Shown here piece after piece: positions 1 through 8,800 of a stretch of 17,234 nucleotides of DNA. The position numbers were made by a program, and so were the translations under genes. Numbering within the stretch: position 1 is the stretch's first letter; each line of letters begins with the position of its first letter. Source of the stretch: Acidobacteria bacterium UBA7540 (GTDB taxonomy: Bacteria > Acidobacteriota > Terriglobia > UBA7540); contig DLMI01000165.1 in the NCBI GenBank assembly GCA_002478145.1, positions 1 through 17,234 on the forward strand. The letters are read 5' to 3'. The notes beneath the pieces were generated by a model that was not told the origin of the DNA, ran no database searches, and was given only the letters and a program-made list of their open reading frames with translations.

Positions 1-258
1 GAGCCTTGCATGGCTTTGGTTAGTCAAGGGCGGCAAGGCGTGGCGCTCATCATGGCCAACGATGCGGCCAAGGGTGAGGTGGCGGGTTCCACCGCGTTGA
101 TCGCGGTGCGCAGCGCGGGAAGCTACCGAATCCGAGCCTTGCGGCTGGCAGAGGCGGGGGTGGTTCTCGAGTACAGTCCCCCCAAGGCCGAGCGTCAGAT
201 CCTTGCTCAACTGCCTGTGCTTTTCCAGCGTGTGCCGGTGATCGCCGCTGGGAAATGA
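1..258 (+). CDS. C-terminal part of an unrecognised protein (partial at left edge)
   Basis: The frame is open from base 1 to a TGA at 256-258 and has the strong G/C third-position bias of the other genes, so it looks coding. The first in-frame ATG is at 10, but there is no convincing ribosome binding site in the few bases available. I read this as the last 85 codons of a gene starting outside the window. The tail is mixed hydrophobic and charged, with an Ala/Val-rich stretch and the ending RVPVIAAGK. I see no membrane segment, cysteine motif or recognisable domain, and I do not know its function. It is the only plus-strand gene and converges on the minus-strand cluster, so it is probably unrelated to it. 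A complete 82-aa protein starting at 10 is possible but less likely. Confidence 0.5.
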   Translation, partial: EPCMALVSQGRQGVALIMANDAAKGEVAGSTALIAVRSAGSYRIRALRLAEAGVVLEYSPPKAERQILAQLPVLFQRVPVIAAGK

Positions 259-287
259 AGCTCCTCTTGCACCCACCCTTCCCTTTC

Positions 288-336
288 GGGGGCGGACTTC
301 CTAGCGATGACTCCATCGCAAGGAGGGTCTGCCCCC
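288..336. repeat. Imperfect hairpin after the left-edge gene
   Basis: Bases 288-309 and 314-336 are imperfect inverted copies. The base of the stem is GGGGGC with GCCCCC, the tip is GCGATG with CATCGC around a 4-base loop, and mismatches and a bulge lie between. It starts 30 bases after the stop of the left-edge gene. There is no T-run on either side, so it is either a weak terminator-like structure or another palindromic repeat. Confidence 0.4.
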
Positions 337-458
337 GAGCTTTTCTTGCTGCTTGCCGAGCCGTCCTTCCGGCGGCTTGGCGAAAAACGCCAGAGCGTGG
401 TGAGAAATCTGGGCTGGTGCTTAGTTGTGGAAGTTAGCAACCTTATTTGTCGGGGGAT

Positions 459-597
459 GGAAGGGCGGGGCTTCAGCCCCGCCGCAGGGCTCAGGCGGGA
501 TTCGGGGGCTTTAGCCCCTGAAGCGACACGGCTTCAGGGCCTAAAGGCCCATTCAACTCTCCGCCCCGCGGCGGCGGGGCTGAAGCCCCGCCCTTCC
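459..597. repeat. Nested palindromic intergenic repeat (REP/BIME-like)
   Basis: The outer arms 459-485 and 571-597 are perfect 27-base inverted copies, GC-rich, with the core GGGGCTTCAGCCCC, which is itself nearly palindromic. Inside, 505-524 and 531-550 form a second 20-base inverted pair with two differences. The two differences fall at paired positions of a small internal hairpin (GGGGC-TTTA-GCCCC against GGGCC-TTTA-GGCCC), so each copy keeps its own pairing. No ORF or transposase is inside. It lies between convergent genes, where REP/BIME-type elements usually sit, and could act as a two-way terminator or mRNA-end protector. Confidence 0.85.
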
Positions 598-725
598 GAG
601 GGTGATAAATAATATCGGTTATTAATGCAACTAAGCACTAGTCTCGTTCCGACCCGCCACCCCCAAAAATCCCGCTCAGCATCGACGATCAGGGCTCGAA
701 ACCGATTCTCGGAATAACTGGTGAG

Positions 726-750
726 AAAAGCGGGCTGGAATGAAGCCTGC
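726..750 (-). terminator. Intrinsic-terminator-like hairpin ending the minus-strand cluster
   Basis: On the minus strand the RNA reads GCAGGCU, a 7-base loop, AGCCCGC, then UUUUCUC. That is a 7-base-pair stem with one A-C mismatch followed by a short U-run. It begins at the stop codon of the last gene (750-752). Position and U-run fit a rho-independent terminator, although the stem is short. Confidence 0.5.
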
Positions 751-2354
751 TACGTAGGACGGCGCAGTTGGACACCCGCGGTTGTGACATAGTATTTCGC
801 GATCATATTGGGTCGCTCCCACGCCGGCATCGATTCTGGCGATTTCAAATACTTCAGGAACTGCGCCAGAACCTGGGCGAAGTGCGCCTCGTGGCCGACT
901 CGGTAGCGATCCGGAATGCTCACCCGCAACTCATCGCCTAAGACCTCGCATTCGGTACCGGGATAGGCGCCCTGTAGCCGCTCGATACGGCCTCGCAATG
1001 CCTGCAGGACCACGGCGTAGCGCTCAGGCCCGTTAGGCGCGACGTACAATTCGGGTCGGTAGTTCTCCTTGTCGGTCTGCCGTACCTCGATGCGGGCGTT
1101 GGTCCCCCGGTATACGGCATGATGAAAGTCCACGCCGGCTGGCGACTCGTAATCCCACAGTACATTCAGCCGCACATGGATGCCCCGAATCTTGTAATCA
1201 ACCTGATTGTTGCAGTAATAGTCGAATCGGTCTCCCTGGACGTAAGGGGCCAGAACGGCGGGAAAACCCCCGCCCCCGGTAATCTGCCGAAATTGAGATG
1301 CCGTGATGGGGGTAGCCCACCGCTTGGCGCCTACTACCTTGATGTCTTCCCGATAATTGATGGCTTGATTTGGAAAAAGCGTCCACTGGACCAGATCCAC
1401 CAGGTGGGTGCCGACATCGGTGAGGCCCTCCCCCTCCTCCTGGATGTCAAAGAAAGACAGCGGGCGCAGGCTCGGGAGCCCTGCGACAGTCTTCATGATG
1501 TGATGGACGCTTTCCATGAAGACGCCGGGCTTGTTATCCGAGGTCGGCACAATCGAGCCCAGGATCGCCGGGTCATTCACGAGTTCTCTCTGAACGATCG
1601 TGGTAATCTCGTACCGCTCGGTCATCATATCGTAGCCGACCAGGCCCTTATGATCGGCAACGTCCAGAGCGGACTCGAGAGCGTGAAGATCCTGACCCCG
1701 GATAATCCAAGGCTTGTCCGCTAATACATTCAAGCCCGCATCAAGAGACGCTTTGATCTTATCGATCTTGCCGCGATTGCGGCCGGCAAGCACCACGACA
1801 TTGCCAGGCCGTGCGGAAAGCATCTCGTCGAGCGACCGAGGGCTGCAATGGACATCGAGTTCCCAGTTCGTCGGGTTGTCGGCTCTGGTGTTGAATTGTT
1901 CGATACGACTCAAGTGCGCCAGGAGGTCCGGGCCGAGAGGAGCGTAAATAGAAACGCGTTTCGCGATCCCTGGCAGCATCTCTTTTTGAACCAGCGCCGC
2001 GTGGAAGTGGGCGGGATCGAGCGTAATGATTCTAACCTCGGTTGAAGCTTCCATATGCTCGGCTATTCGCGAAGGGAGCCGCCCACGGCCAACTGCGGTC
2101 GGGGGTTGCGCCGCGGGCGGGGCGGAGGCTGTTGCGGAGCCCCCGAGCAGAGCGGTTATTCCTGCACTCTTCAAAAATTCCCGCCGGTCAATTTGCTCAT
2201 CCCGCATTATCGGCCCGTTGTCAGTCTCCACCTCGGCGGTCGGGCGTGCAAACCCACCCCCGTGGCAGGCGTTTGCGTGGCGCAACGGCGTTTCGAGCGG
2301 AACCGCAACGGTGGTCGCGCGGACGTCGCGGATCTTCCGATTGTCCCCGTTCAT
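750..2354 (-). CDS. Gfo/Idh/MocA-type oxidoreductase with internal Tat signal and an enolase-family N-terminal scrap
   Basis: This is a putative NAD(P)-dependent sugar or polyol oxidoreductase of 534 codons. From Met50 (base 2207) it has a Tat signal (DRREFLK at 56-62, then an Ala/Gly-rich stretch), a Rossmann-like domain at about 104-240 with a DKPW variant (213-216) of the family EKP motif, and the [13 protein letters not shown] segment (310-322) with the catalytic Asp/His pattern. The tail resembles the putative oxidoreductase C-terminal domain often joined to this fold. Residues 1-49 do not belong to the family: residues 6-47 resemble the N-terminus of the dehydratase encoded at 15598-16842. 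The ATG at 2354 overlaps the upstream stop as ATGA, favouring coupled translation from there. The internal ATG at 2207 would restore an N-terminal Tat signal but has no clear Shine-Dalgarno. Substrate unknown. Confidence 0.85.
   Translation of the reverse strand: MNGDNRKIRDVRATTVAVPLETPLRHANACHGGGFARPTAEVETDNGPIMRDEQIDRREFLKSAGITALLGGSATASAPPAAQPPTAVGRGRLPSRIAEHMEASTEVRIITLDPAHFHAALVQKEMLPGIAKRVSIYAPLGPDLLAHLSRIEQFNTRADNPTNWELDVHCSPRSLDEMLSARPGNVVVLAGRNRGKIDKIKASLDAGLNVLADKPWIIRGQDLHALESALDVADHKGLVGYDMMTERYEITTIVQRELVNDPAILGSIVPTSDNKPGVFMESVHHIMKTVAGLPSLRPLSFFDIQEEGEGLTDVGTHLVDLVQWTLFPNQAINYREDIKVVGAKRWATPITASQFRQITGGGGFPAVLAPYVQGDRFDYYCNNQVDYKIRGIHVRLNVLWDYESPAGVDFHHAVYRGTNARIEVRQTDKENYRPELYVAPNGPERYAVVLQALRGRIERLQGAYPGTECEVLGDELRVSIPDRYRVGHEAHFAQVLAQFLKYLKSPESMPAWERPNMIAKYYVTTAGVQLRRPT
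2208..2354 (-). pseudogene. 5' fossil of a second enolase-superfamily (sugar-acid dehydratase) gene
   Basis: The first 49 codons of the ORF ending at 750 contain a segment that aligns without gaps to residues 1-42 of the dehydratase at 15598-16842, with 28 of 42 residues identical by my count. Shared blocks include DVRAT, VPLE, PLRHA and EVETD. Similarity ends just before the VGLGE segment of the intact protein, and the Tat-signal oxidoreductase begins two codons later. The simplest reading is a deletion that removed most of a paralogous dehydratase gene and fused its start in frame to the next gene. Confidence 0.75.
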
Positions 2355-3772
2355 GCCTGCTTCGATAGCACGTAGTCGGTGCCGTAGGGCGCGCGCTGCG
2401 GACGGGAAAGCAGGGCGTTCGCCTCCTCATCGTTGACGTAGCGTTCCGCCTGCGGGTCCCACTTGAGTTCGCGATTCAGTTTCATGGCCGCGTGGGCCAG
2501 CAGGCAGGCGGTACAGGAACGATGGCCGACTTCCGCCGGCGCCGCCGGCGGCTGGCGCGTCTTGATGCTGGTCAGCCAGTCCAGATGATGATCGTTCTTG
2601 GGGCTATGGTGCAGGTGGATTTCGTTGTCCTTGATGCCGGCCCGGAGCATCTTCAGGTCGCTCGCATCCAGCGCCGCGTTGCGGGACTTTACCGCGGCCG
2701 GATCGCTGGCGGTGACGGGCGCGCCGCGCGTGACCCAAATCCAGCCGTCTTCACCGATGAACTTGACGCCGGTCGGATACATCTCGCTGATATATACATC
2801 GGCGCCGTTGGCATATTTCGCCCGCACGTGAAACGGGCCATGAACGTCCCACAATCCCTTCTTGGGGAACTCAGCGCTGGCGACGATCTCCACCGGTCCG
2901 GTGTATTCGGTGTCCATGGCCCAGTGTGCCGTGTCGATGTGATGCGCACCCCAGCCGGTGATCATGCCGGCGCCGAACTGCTCGCAGCGCAGCCAGCCCG
3001 GGCGGTCGTAACGAACCTTTAAGGTCGCTGCCTGCGGGTGCACGCGTTTTTCCGTGTAGTAAACCATGGGGGTGGAGCCAAGCCACATGTCGTAGTTCAA
3101 GTTCGACGGCACGGGCATTTCCGGTTCCTCATCCCCAGAGGGATCCACCGGCAATCCAATCAGGACCTGTTGAACTTTGCCGATGCGGCCGTTGCGAACC
3201 AACTCGCAGGCATAGCGAAAGTTGTAGTCCGATCGTTGCTGGCTTCCCTGCTGGAAAATGCGGCCCGTCCGCTTCATCGTATCCGCCATCTGGCGGCCTT
3301 CCTTGATGGTCAACGAAGCGGGCTTTTGGAGATAGATGTCTTTGCCGGCCAACGCCGCTTCCATAGCGGGTTGCGCGTGCCAGTGATCGGGCGTGCTGAT
3401 GCACACCGCATCGATGCTCTTGTCTTGGAGCATCTCGCGATAGTCGCCGTAGGTTTTGAGCTCCGCGTACTTCCCTGCTCCGAACTTCTTCGCGTAGGCC
3501 TGTTCGAGCAGGTTCTTCGCGTCGGCAATGCGGACCGTATCCAGGTCGCACACGGCCACATAGCGGGCCACATCGCTATTTCTAAGGATGCCCCTGAATT
3601 CGGAGTCCCGGGCGATGCGGCCGCAGCCGATCTGCGCCACCTGGATCATGTTATTCGGTGCGCTCCGGCCGAAAACGCGGGCCGGGACAATGGTGGGAAA
3701 TCCGATGGCCGCGGCTGCGGTGAGCGAGCCTTTCAGGAATCGTCGTCGCGATGTCGTCTTTTCGAAATGCAT
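2351..3772 (-). CDS. Tat-exported Gfo/Idh/MocA family oxidoreductase
   Basis: This 473-residue protein starts at the ATG at 3770-3772, preceded by GGAGGTGAG seven bases upstream of the ATG (counting from GGAGG). The longer open frame to 3847 runs into a repeat and is not used. The N-terminus is a Tat signal ([19 protein letters not shown]). A Rossmann domain follows (QIGCGRIA at 47-54), then a LQKPAS segment (148-153) whose Lys150 matches the EKP lysine, and [12 protein letters not shown] (273-284) with the family His/Asp residues. Length and order match exported NAD(P)-dependent sugar dehydrogenases or glycosidase-like members of this superfamily. Glucose-fructose oxidoreductase is a precedent for Tat export with bound cofactor. 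It overlaps the next oxidoreductase by ATGA and follows the PmoA/ThuA gene. Substrate is not predictable. Confidence 0.92.
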   Translation of the reverse strand: MHFEKTTSRRRFLKGSLTAAAAIGFPTIVPARVFGRSAPNNMIQVAQIGCGRIARDSEFRGILRNSDVARYVAVCDLDTVRIADAKNLLEQAYAKKFGAGKYAELKTYGDYREMLQDKSIDAVCISTPDHWHAQPAMEAALAGKDIYLQKPASLTIKEGRQMADTMKRTGRIFQQGSQQRSDYNFRYACELVRNGRIGKVQQVLIGLPVDPSGDEEPEMPVPSNLNYDMWLGSTPMVYYTEKRVHPQAATLKVRYDRPGWLRCEQFGAGMITGWGAHHIDTAHWAMDTEYTGPVEIVASAEFPKKGLWDVHGPFHVRAKYANGADVYISEMYPTGVKFIGEDGWIWVTRGAPVTASDPAAVKSRNAALDASDLKMLRAGIKDNEIHLHHSPKNDHHLDWLTSIKTRQPPAAPAEVGHRSCTACLLAHAAMKLNRELKWDPQAERYVNDEEANALLSRPQRAPYGTDYVLSKQA

Positions 3773-3775
3773 GAT

Positions 3776-3784
3776 CTCACCTCC
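3776..3784 (-). promoter_or_regulatory. Ribosome binding site fixing the start at 3772
   Basis: The minus strand reads GGAGGTGAG followed by ATC and the ATG. This near-perfect Shine-Dalgarno places the start directly before the Tat signal and rules out the 25-codon extension of the open frame. Confidence 0.85.
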
Positions 3785-3791
3785 AAACTTC

Positions 3792-3869
3792 AGTGACAAG
3801 TGAAGAGTGACGAGTGGCGAGCGTACACGGCTCGTCTCACTGGTCACTTGTCACTTTTCACTCGTCACT
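3792..3869. repeat. Inverted repeat built of GTGAC/AAGTG units
   Basis: The 25-base arms 3792-3816 and 3845-3869 are inverted copies with three differences. Each arm is two near-tandem runs of AGTGAC-RAGTG. A central hairpin, CGAGC (3818-3822) with GCTCG (3830-3834), sits between them. It fills almost the whole gap between the PmoA/ThuA stop and the next gene's ribosome binding site. In RNA it would form a long stem just upstream of that site, so it could affect mRNA processing or the relative expression of the two genes. Confidence 0.75.
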
Positions 3870-3876
3870 GTTCTCT

Positions 3877-5442
3877 TCACTTCCCTCCCATGGCCCAAAG
3901 AATTCCACCCAGGATCTGGTTGTATAGAAGGGGGTTGGAATAGTCCGCCTTATTGTGGCCGAGGGCAAGGTAATACTCCCGGCCACCGTCGAAATCATGA
4001 TACCAGGAGAGTGGCAGAGAGTCGCCGAATCCTTCGTCGGGATGCTTCGCCTTATCGGGATCATCGAGTTTGGTACGATCGGTGACCAACAGCACGTGAA
4101 TATCCGGGTTGAGGTGGTCGAGTAAGTAACACTCATCCTTCCATTCGAACGTGGCGGGCAATTTCCGGGTGGCCGGAAAATTCGCATCCTTTACCCGGAC
4201 GAGAAACACCTGCTGGTGTGGGTGGCGCACGAACTTCCCACCCAGCACTGACCAGAAATACGGCCAGTCGCGCTCCGAGCCCGAGGCAGAGTGGATGCCC
4301 ACAAAGCCCCCGCCGGACTCGATGTAATGCTTAAATGCGTTCCGCTGGGAGTCGTTCAAGAACGCTTCGTTATTGGTGTTCGCAAACACCAGAGCCTTGT
4401 ACTGCTTCAGGGTTGAGTCCGCGAAGAAGAGCGGATCATCCGTCACATCCACCGCGAATCCGTTCTCCGCACCCATTTTCTTGATGGCTTCAACGCTCGA
4501 TTGAATGTTGTCGTGAACGTAGCCTTTGCCGTTGCGTGTGTAAACCAGGATGTGCTTTTCCGTCAGCCCCGCACTCGATGAACTTCCCGAGAGCGATACG
4601 CGGAACTTCATGGTCAGAGGCACCTGGCTGTCCAGGCGGCGCAATTCCAGTCCGGGATATTCCACGCCGAGGAATCCGTAATGCCGCAAGCACCACCCGT
4701 TGGGCGCCCCGGGGTTGGAAGGATCTTCGGTGACGCGCGTGGTGGCCATCTTGCCACCAAAATTGCCGGTCAGCTCCGCCCAAGCCGCGGGGACGCGGTC
4801 GCTGTCGGGCGCGTCCTCCTGCGCTGCGGTGCGAATCTTGGTTTCGGCGCGCGGAGCGAAGCGGATTTCCAGCCCTCCGCCATAACCCTTATCGTGTTCG
4901 TGCGTGCCGCCGATCGCCACCTCCGCGCCCGCCGAATGCAGGGTGATGGTGATGTCGAGGTCGCGGCGTCCCTCCACGATGGAATGCGCGATGATCTCCA
5001 CGTTCTCTTGCACCACCTTGCGATCGCCCACGTACCAGCCATCCTGAAACGCCAGCACCGCCTTGTCCTTGCCGGCTTCTTTGCGCTCCCACTTCTCGAA
5101 TCGGTCGAGGATGCCCTTGATCGTCCAAAGGTCGTAAGTCTTGCCATCCACAACGACGACGGGCCACATCCAACTGATACCGCGGTGGTGGGGATGATCC
5201 TTGGGAAAATCATCGGTGACCACCACGCCGTTAGGCGCATATACGGGATGAAGATAGCAGCAGCGGGCGCGATCCGGCGCTGTGCCCTCTTTGAGCATGG
5301 TTCCGTAATTGTAGACAAACACCGGCGAGCCATCTTCCGTCAACTCGACCGACTTGGAGTTCAGGTCGTGGAACTGGAACTGTCCCACGGCCACGACCGG
5401 GGCGACCGCCAGCGCAAGTAAGGAAAAAATCAGAGTCTTCAC
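3877..5442 (-). CDS. Secreted PmoA-like (DUF6807) plus ThuA-like fusion protein
   Basis: This 521-residue protein starts with GTG at 5440-5442, preceded by AGAGGTGAG. Residues 1-20 form a Sec signal peptide ending AVG-Q. Residues about 40-285 resemble the PmoA/DUF6807 family, with the conserved HPHHRGI block at 83-89 and a Trp/Tyr-rich core. A Ser-rich linker (285-293) leads to a ThuA-like, glutamine-amidotransferase-fold domain at about 296-519, with VGIHSASG (381-388), FEWKDECY and PLSWYHDFDGGREYYLALGHN. ThuA with its Gfo-type partner ThuB is linked to 3-keto-trehalose metabolism in rhizobia, so a role in keto-glycoside chemistry beside the two oxidoreductases is reasonable. That is inference. 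The PmoA name is historical and does not imply methane oxidation. Both domains look complete. The fusion order is the notable point. Confidence 0.88.
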   Translation of the reverse strand: MKTLIFSLLALAVAPVVAVGQFQFHDLNSKSVELTEDGSPVFVYNYGTMLKEGTAPDRARCCYLHPVYAPNGVVVTDDFPKDHPHHRGISWMWPVVVVDGKTYDLWTIKGILDRFEKWERKEAGKDKAVLAFQDGWYVGDRKVVQENVEIIAHSIVEGRRDLDITITLHSAGAEVAIGGTHEHDKGYGGGLEIRFAPRAETKIRTAAQEDAPDSDRVPAAWAELTGNFGGKMATTRVTEDPSNPGAPNGWCLRHYGFLGVEYPGLELRRLDSQVPLTMKFRVSLSGSSSSAGLTEKHILVYTRNGKGYVHDNIQSSVEAIKKMGAENGFAVDVTDDPLFFADSTLKQYKALVFANTNNEAFLNDSQRNAFKHYIESGGGFVGIHSASGSERDWPYFWSVLGGKFVRHPHQQVFLVRVKDANFPATRKLPATFEWKDECYLLDHLNPDIHVLLVTDRTKLDDPDKAKHPDEGFGDSLPLSWYHDFDGGREYYLALGHNKADYSNPLLYNQILGGILWAMGGK

Positions 5443-5834
5443 GCTCTCACCTCTCTTCCTGTGAATCCGTCAGTCGCGGGGGGTGTTTGTGGAATAGTCC
5501 GGACGAGGCTGGCGTCCGTTTAGGTCCAACGGTACTGGAAAGGCCGTCCAACATCCCCGCTTGCTTCCGGCTCTGGCGCTTGAGGTGACTTGGAACCAAC
5601 TAGCGAAGCCCTGTTTCGCACAAACCTGCCAGTTTCTCAAGGCCGAGCAAGGACCGTGCTTTGCGTTCGTCCAACTTTGCTGTTTTAGTTCCGGCGAGGC
5701 TCGGTTTAGGTTCGGCGTCGCCGGCAAAGAACTGCGATAGCCCCGTCCTTCTGGCCGTGGGAGCGGGGGAGGGCCCCCCAAGACTTGGAGAGGCCCCTTT
5801 CCCACCGGTTTTCTTCCTGCGTGATGCCTTGTTC
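5443..5834. other. Intergenic region between TonB receptor and PmoA/ThuA gene
   Basis: This 392-base gap should hold the 3' end of the receptor transcript and possibly a promoter for the PmoA/ThuA gene. I see the hairpin at 5757-5805, a CCGGCGA/TCGCCGG pair (5691-5697 with 5718-5724) and GGACG/CGTCC (5501-5505 with 5513-5517). I found no convincing -35/-10 pair. Open frames across it have no ribosome binding sites or recognisable products. Confidence 0.5.
5757..5805 (-). terminator. GC-rich hairpin downstream of the TonB receptor
   Basis: On the minus strand GTGGGA pairs with TCCCAC as outer stem. GGGGCC with GGCCCT and CCAA with TTGG form inner stems, with asymmetrical internal loops. It starts 30 bases after the receptor stop. 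There is no T-run after it, so it may stabilise the mRNA end or cause pausing rather than act as a classical terminator. Confidence 0.3.
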
Positions 5835-8800
5835 TCAGAACACCATCTTGAGCGCAAACCGGATCTGCCGGTCGGCATTATCGTATCCTGTAATAGGTGC
5901 TACCGTCGAGCTGATGATGTCGTAACCGCCGTAACTGGTAACCGCCCCATTGGCGAATTTGGCGTTCGATACGGTTGCCCCGGGATTGGCAAAAATGGGC
6001 GTATTGGTAAGCCCGTAGGCCTCCGCCCGGAATTGCAGCTTAAAACGTTCGGTCAGGTCGAAGTCGCGAACCAGGCTGGCGTTTATGTTGAAGAGGCCCG
6101 GACCCCGCACAATATCCCTCCCGCTCGTGCCAAAGCGCACCGCCGTAACGGGTGCAAATGCCATGGGATCGAAGTAAGGTTCATTGGGCCCATGGCCTCC
6201 GAGGATGGCAACTTGGGGTTTGACTTGGTCGGCGGTTTGGGTGTTGCCGGGTGCATTGAGGGAGCTGCCGGAAGAAGTGACGCTGAACGGCGTGCCACTT
6301 TCGCGGCTCAGAACGGGGCTGAAGTTCCATCCCCCGAGAATCTTTGCGCCCACGCCCGTTGTCACCCAGTGCTGGCCCTTCCCGAACGGCGAATTATACA
6401 CGGCGAAGAGTTGGAAATTGTGCGTTTGGTCGAAGCCGGCGAGCGCTTTGTTGCGGGCAAGGACCTGATAATAGGCCCAGGTCACGTTAGTGTTCGCCTC
6501 GGTGTCATCGTTGTCGATGGTTTTCGAGAAGGTATAGTTAACTCCCACCAGTGAGTTTGCCACCCGCCGCGTGAGCTGCGCCTGCAAAGCATTATAGCTC
6601 CCGCCCGAGAAGGGGCCATTGATGGTCATGGCGCTGGCATTCCCAAACTGGGCCCAAAGTGGAGCTCCGTGGCTGCCCCCGCCGGGGCCGGGCGCGTTCA
6701 TATTGATAAACTCCGCCTCCCGAACCATGTGATTTCCGACATATCCGACCTGGGCGTTGAAATTATGGCCGAATTCGTGTTGCACCATGAAATCCCACGC
6801 CTCTTCGTAGCCGCGATTGTACTTGTTGGGATAGCCGTAAGTCCCCAGGTATGACGGCAGGGTGTACTTTCCCGCCGACAGGCTCGGGAAGGGAAAAGCA
6901 GGAATTCCCGCAGTCAGGCCGCCAGGGACGGTCGGGCCAACCCAGGTGCCCGTCGGGCCTGATGACGATCCGATATAGCCGCCGGGCGTGTAGGAATTGG
7001 CCCCGGGGATCTGCTGGGAAATGACCGCCGGGTAGACCCAGGCCATGTAATTCATGGCATAGGGGTCGCTGCTCATGCCATATCCTGTACGGAGGACGGT
7101 TTTTTCGGTCAACCGGTAGGCGATGCCCAGACGCGGTTCCAGTTGTCCGGGGCCGGTGGTCATATAAGCGTTGCTCGGGACTCCGCCGACTCCGCCCAAA
7201 TAAGCGGTGTCAGTGAGCCAATTGAAATTGGCGGAGCCATAGTGACTTACGGTCGCGATGGGATAGTATTCCCAGCGGCCGCCGTAATTGATACTCAACT
7301 TCTTCGTGACCTGCCAGTTGTCCCGCGCGTAAGCGGCAAACTCCCACTCTCGGGTCGTGGAAGGATTCAGATAGACGTAATCCTTCCCCAAGCTTTGAGG
7401 CAGGCCCAGGAGGAAATCCGCCCACGAGTTGTATTCGCTCGTCGCGGGACCTCCCTTCAAGGACGTCACGCCTCCGGAGAAGGTGAATCCGCCCCGCACC
7501 CCATAATCAAGTTGGCCCTGGAAACGGTTCATGTCATAGCGGTCGATATCGCCGCCAAAACGGAAATTGTGGGCGCCTTTGATCCAACTCAAGTTCGCGG
7601 CAAAGGTGTACTGATTGTCGCGAAAGAGAAAGGGGTTGGAGACGGCCGAGTTACCCAGCGTGCTAAGACTGGTTAACTGGAAATTGGGAATGCCCCCTTG
7701 CAGCGGGTTGCTGCCACCCGTGCCGGTAATAATCGAACTGTAGTTAGTCCCGATGTCGGTATTGGTGGCAGAATAGCGTGGCCGCGTGTACCCCACATTG
7801 GCGTCTAACAACAAGCGAGGCGAAAATGTATACGTCCAGCCCACGGAGGCGTTCTGAGTCAACCCATACGCGTTGCCGGGTTGGGAAACGGAACCCAGAG
7901 CCGCCCCCCCGGCCTTGCCAAGCTGTTGGGGATCGAAGACATAAGTCGGCTCCGCGCTGTAGCGCGCAAAGAACATGCTCCTGTCGGAGGGAAGGTAGTT
8001 GATCTTGAGGTCCACGCTATCGCGGTGAAACAGCAGATCGCCGGCACTAAAAAAATTGGTCGCAGGCACATTGGGTGTGGGTCCGTAATTCGGTGCGGGG
8101 AGCAATGCTGCCAGTGACGCGGACGCCTCGCTGATTTCCCCCGGGGGGATTTTATTGTTCGGAAACGCAGTACGCCCTGTCCCATCAGCATTCCCGGTGG
8201 TGGGGTCGAAAATGCACCCTGCTACGGGCGTTGTATTGCAGTTAGTTCCGGCAGGTATGGCGGCCGAGAAATCCCCTGTAATCATGGCCGCCGAGGGAAT
8301 GGAAGTTGTGGCGGTTCCCAGCTCGCTCAGCCGATAGCGTTCCCAATCGGCAAAGAAAAACAATTTGTTCTTCTTAATCGGCCCCCCCAGCGATATCCCA
8401 AACTGATTCAGGACGTACTTCGGAATCTGGGGGGTGTAGGTGAAAAAGTTCCGGGATTGCAGAGCGCTGATGGTGTTGTATTCGAAAGCGCTGCCATGAA
8501 GGGCGTTGGTCCCGGATTTAATCGTAACGTTGGTCACGGACCCGTTGGCATTCCCTTGTTCGGCGTCGAAGCCGGTGGTCACGATGTTCACGGCCTCGAT
8601 CGCTTCCTCAGGCGGCACGTAAGCGATGAGGTTCTGTTCCCAATAATTGGTGTCGATCGAGCCGTCAATCAGGGTGATGTTAGCGGTGTCGGACCCGCCA
8701 CTGATATGCAAGGCCAGCGACTGCGTGGGATTCCCTGCAAAGGAATGCGAGGTGAAAGGCGGCGCCGCTCCTGGCACCAGGACGTAAAGCGTCTGGAAGT

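Larger units (their letters stand above)
259..749. other. Convergent intergenic region
   Basis: This 491-base gap separates the plus-strand left-edge gene from the minus-strand cluster. It holds the imperfect hairpin at 288-336, the nested palindrome at 459-597 and the terminator-like hairpin whose stem starts at 730. Short ORFs crossing it on both strands have no ribosome binding sites and look like by-products of the repeats. An AT-rich patch at 606-630 has no assignable role. Confidence 0.7.

Noticed and set aside
459..597. Inverted repeats as ends of an insertion sequence
   Set aside because: Only about 85 bases separate the outer arms, there is no transposase, and no target-site duplication is evident.
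307..612. Plus-strand open frame of 101 codons across the palindromic repeat
   Set aside because: It reads through both arms of the repeat, has no ribosome binding site and no protein-like pattern.
3038..3796. Long plus-strand open frame (252 codons) opposite the first oxidoreductase
   Set aside because: It is antisense to a clear Gfo/Idh/MocA gene, has no ribosome binding site or recognisable domain, and is expected in GC-rich DNA.
4681..5421. Plus-strand open frame of 246 codons opposite the PmoA/ThuA gene
   Set aside because: It is antisense to a gene with signal peptide, ribosome binding site and two known domains, and shows no family signature.
3877..5442. Methane monooxygenase subunit suggested by the PmoA name
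   Set aside because: The PmoA/DUF6807 family is unrelated to the membrane monooxygenase subunit. This protein is soluble and secreted, with a ThuA domain.
5661..6554. Plus-strand open frame of 297 codons running into the TonB receptor gene
   Set aside because: Most of it is antisense to the receptor barrel. There is no credible start signal and the composition is that of a shadow frame.
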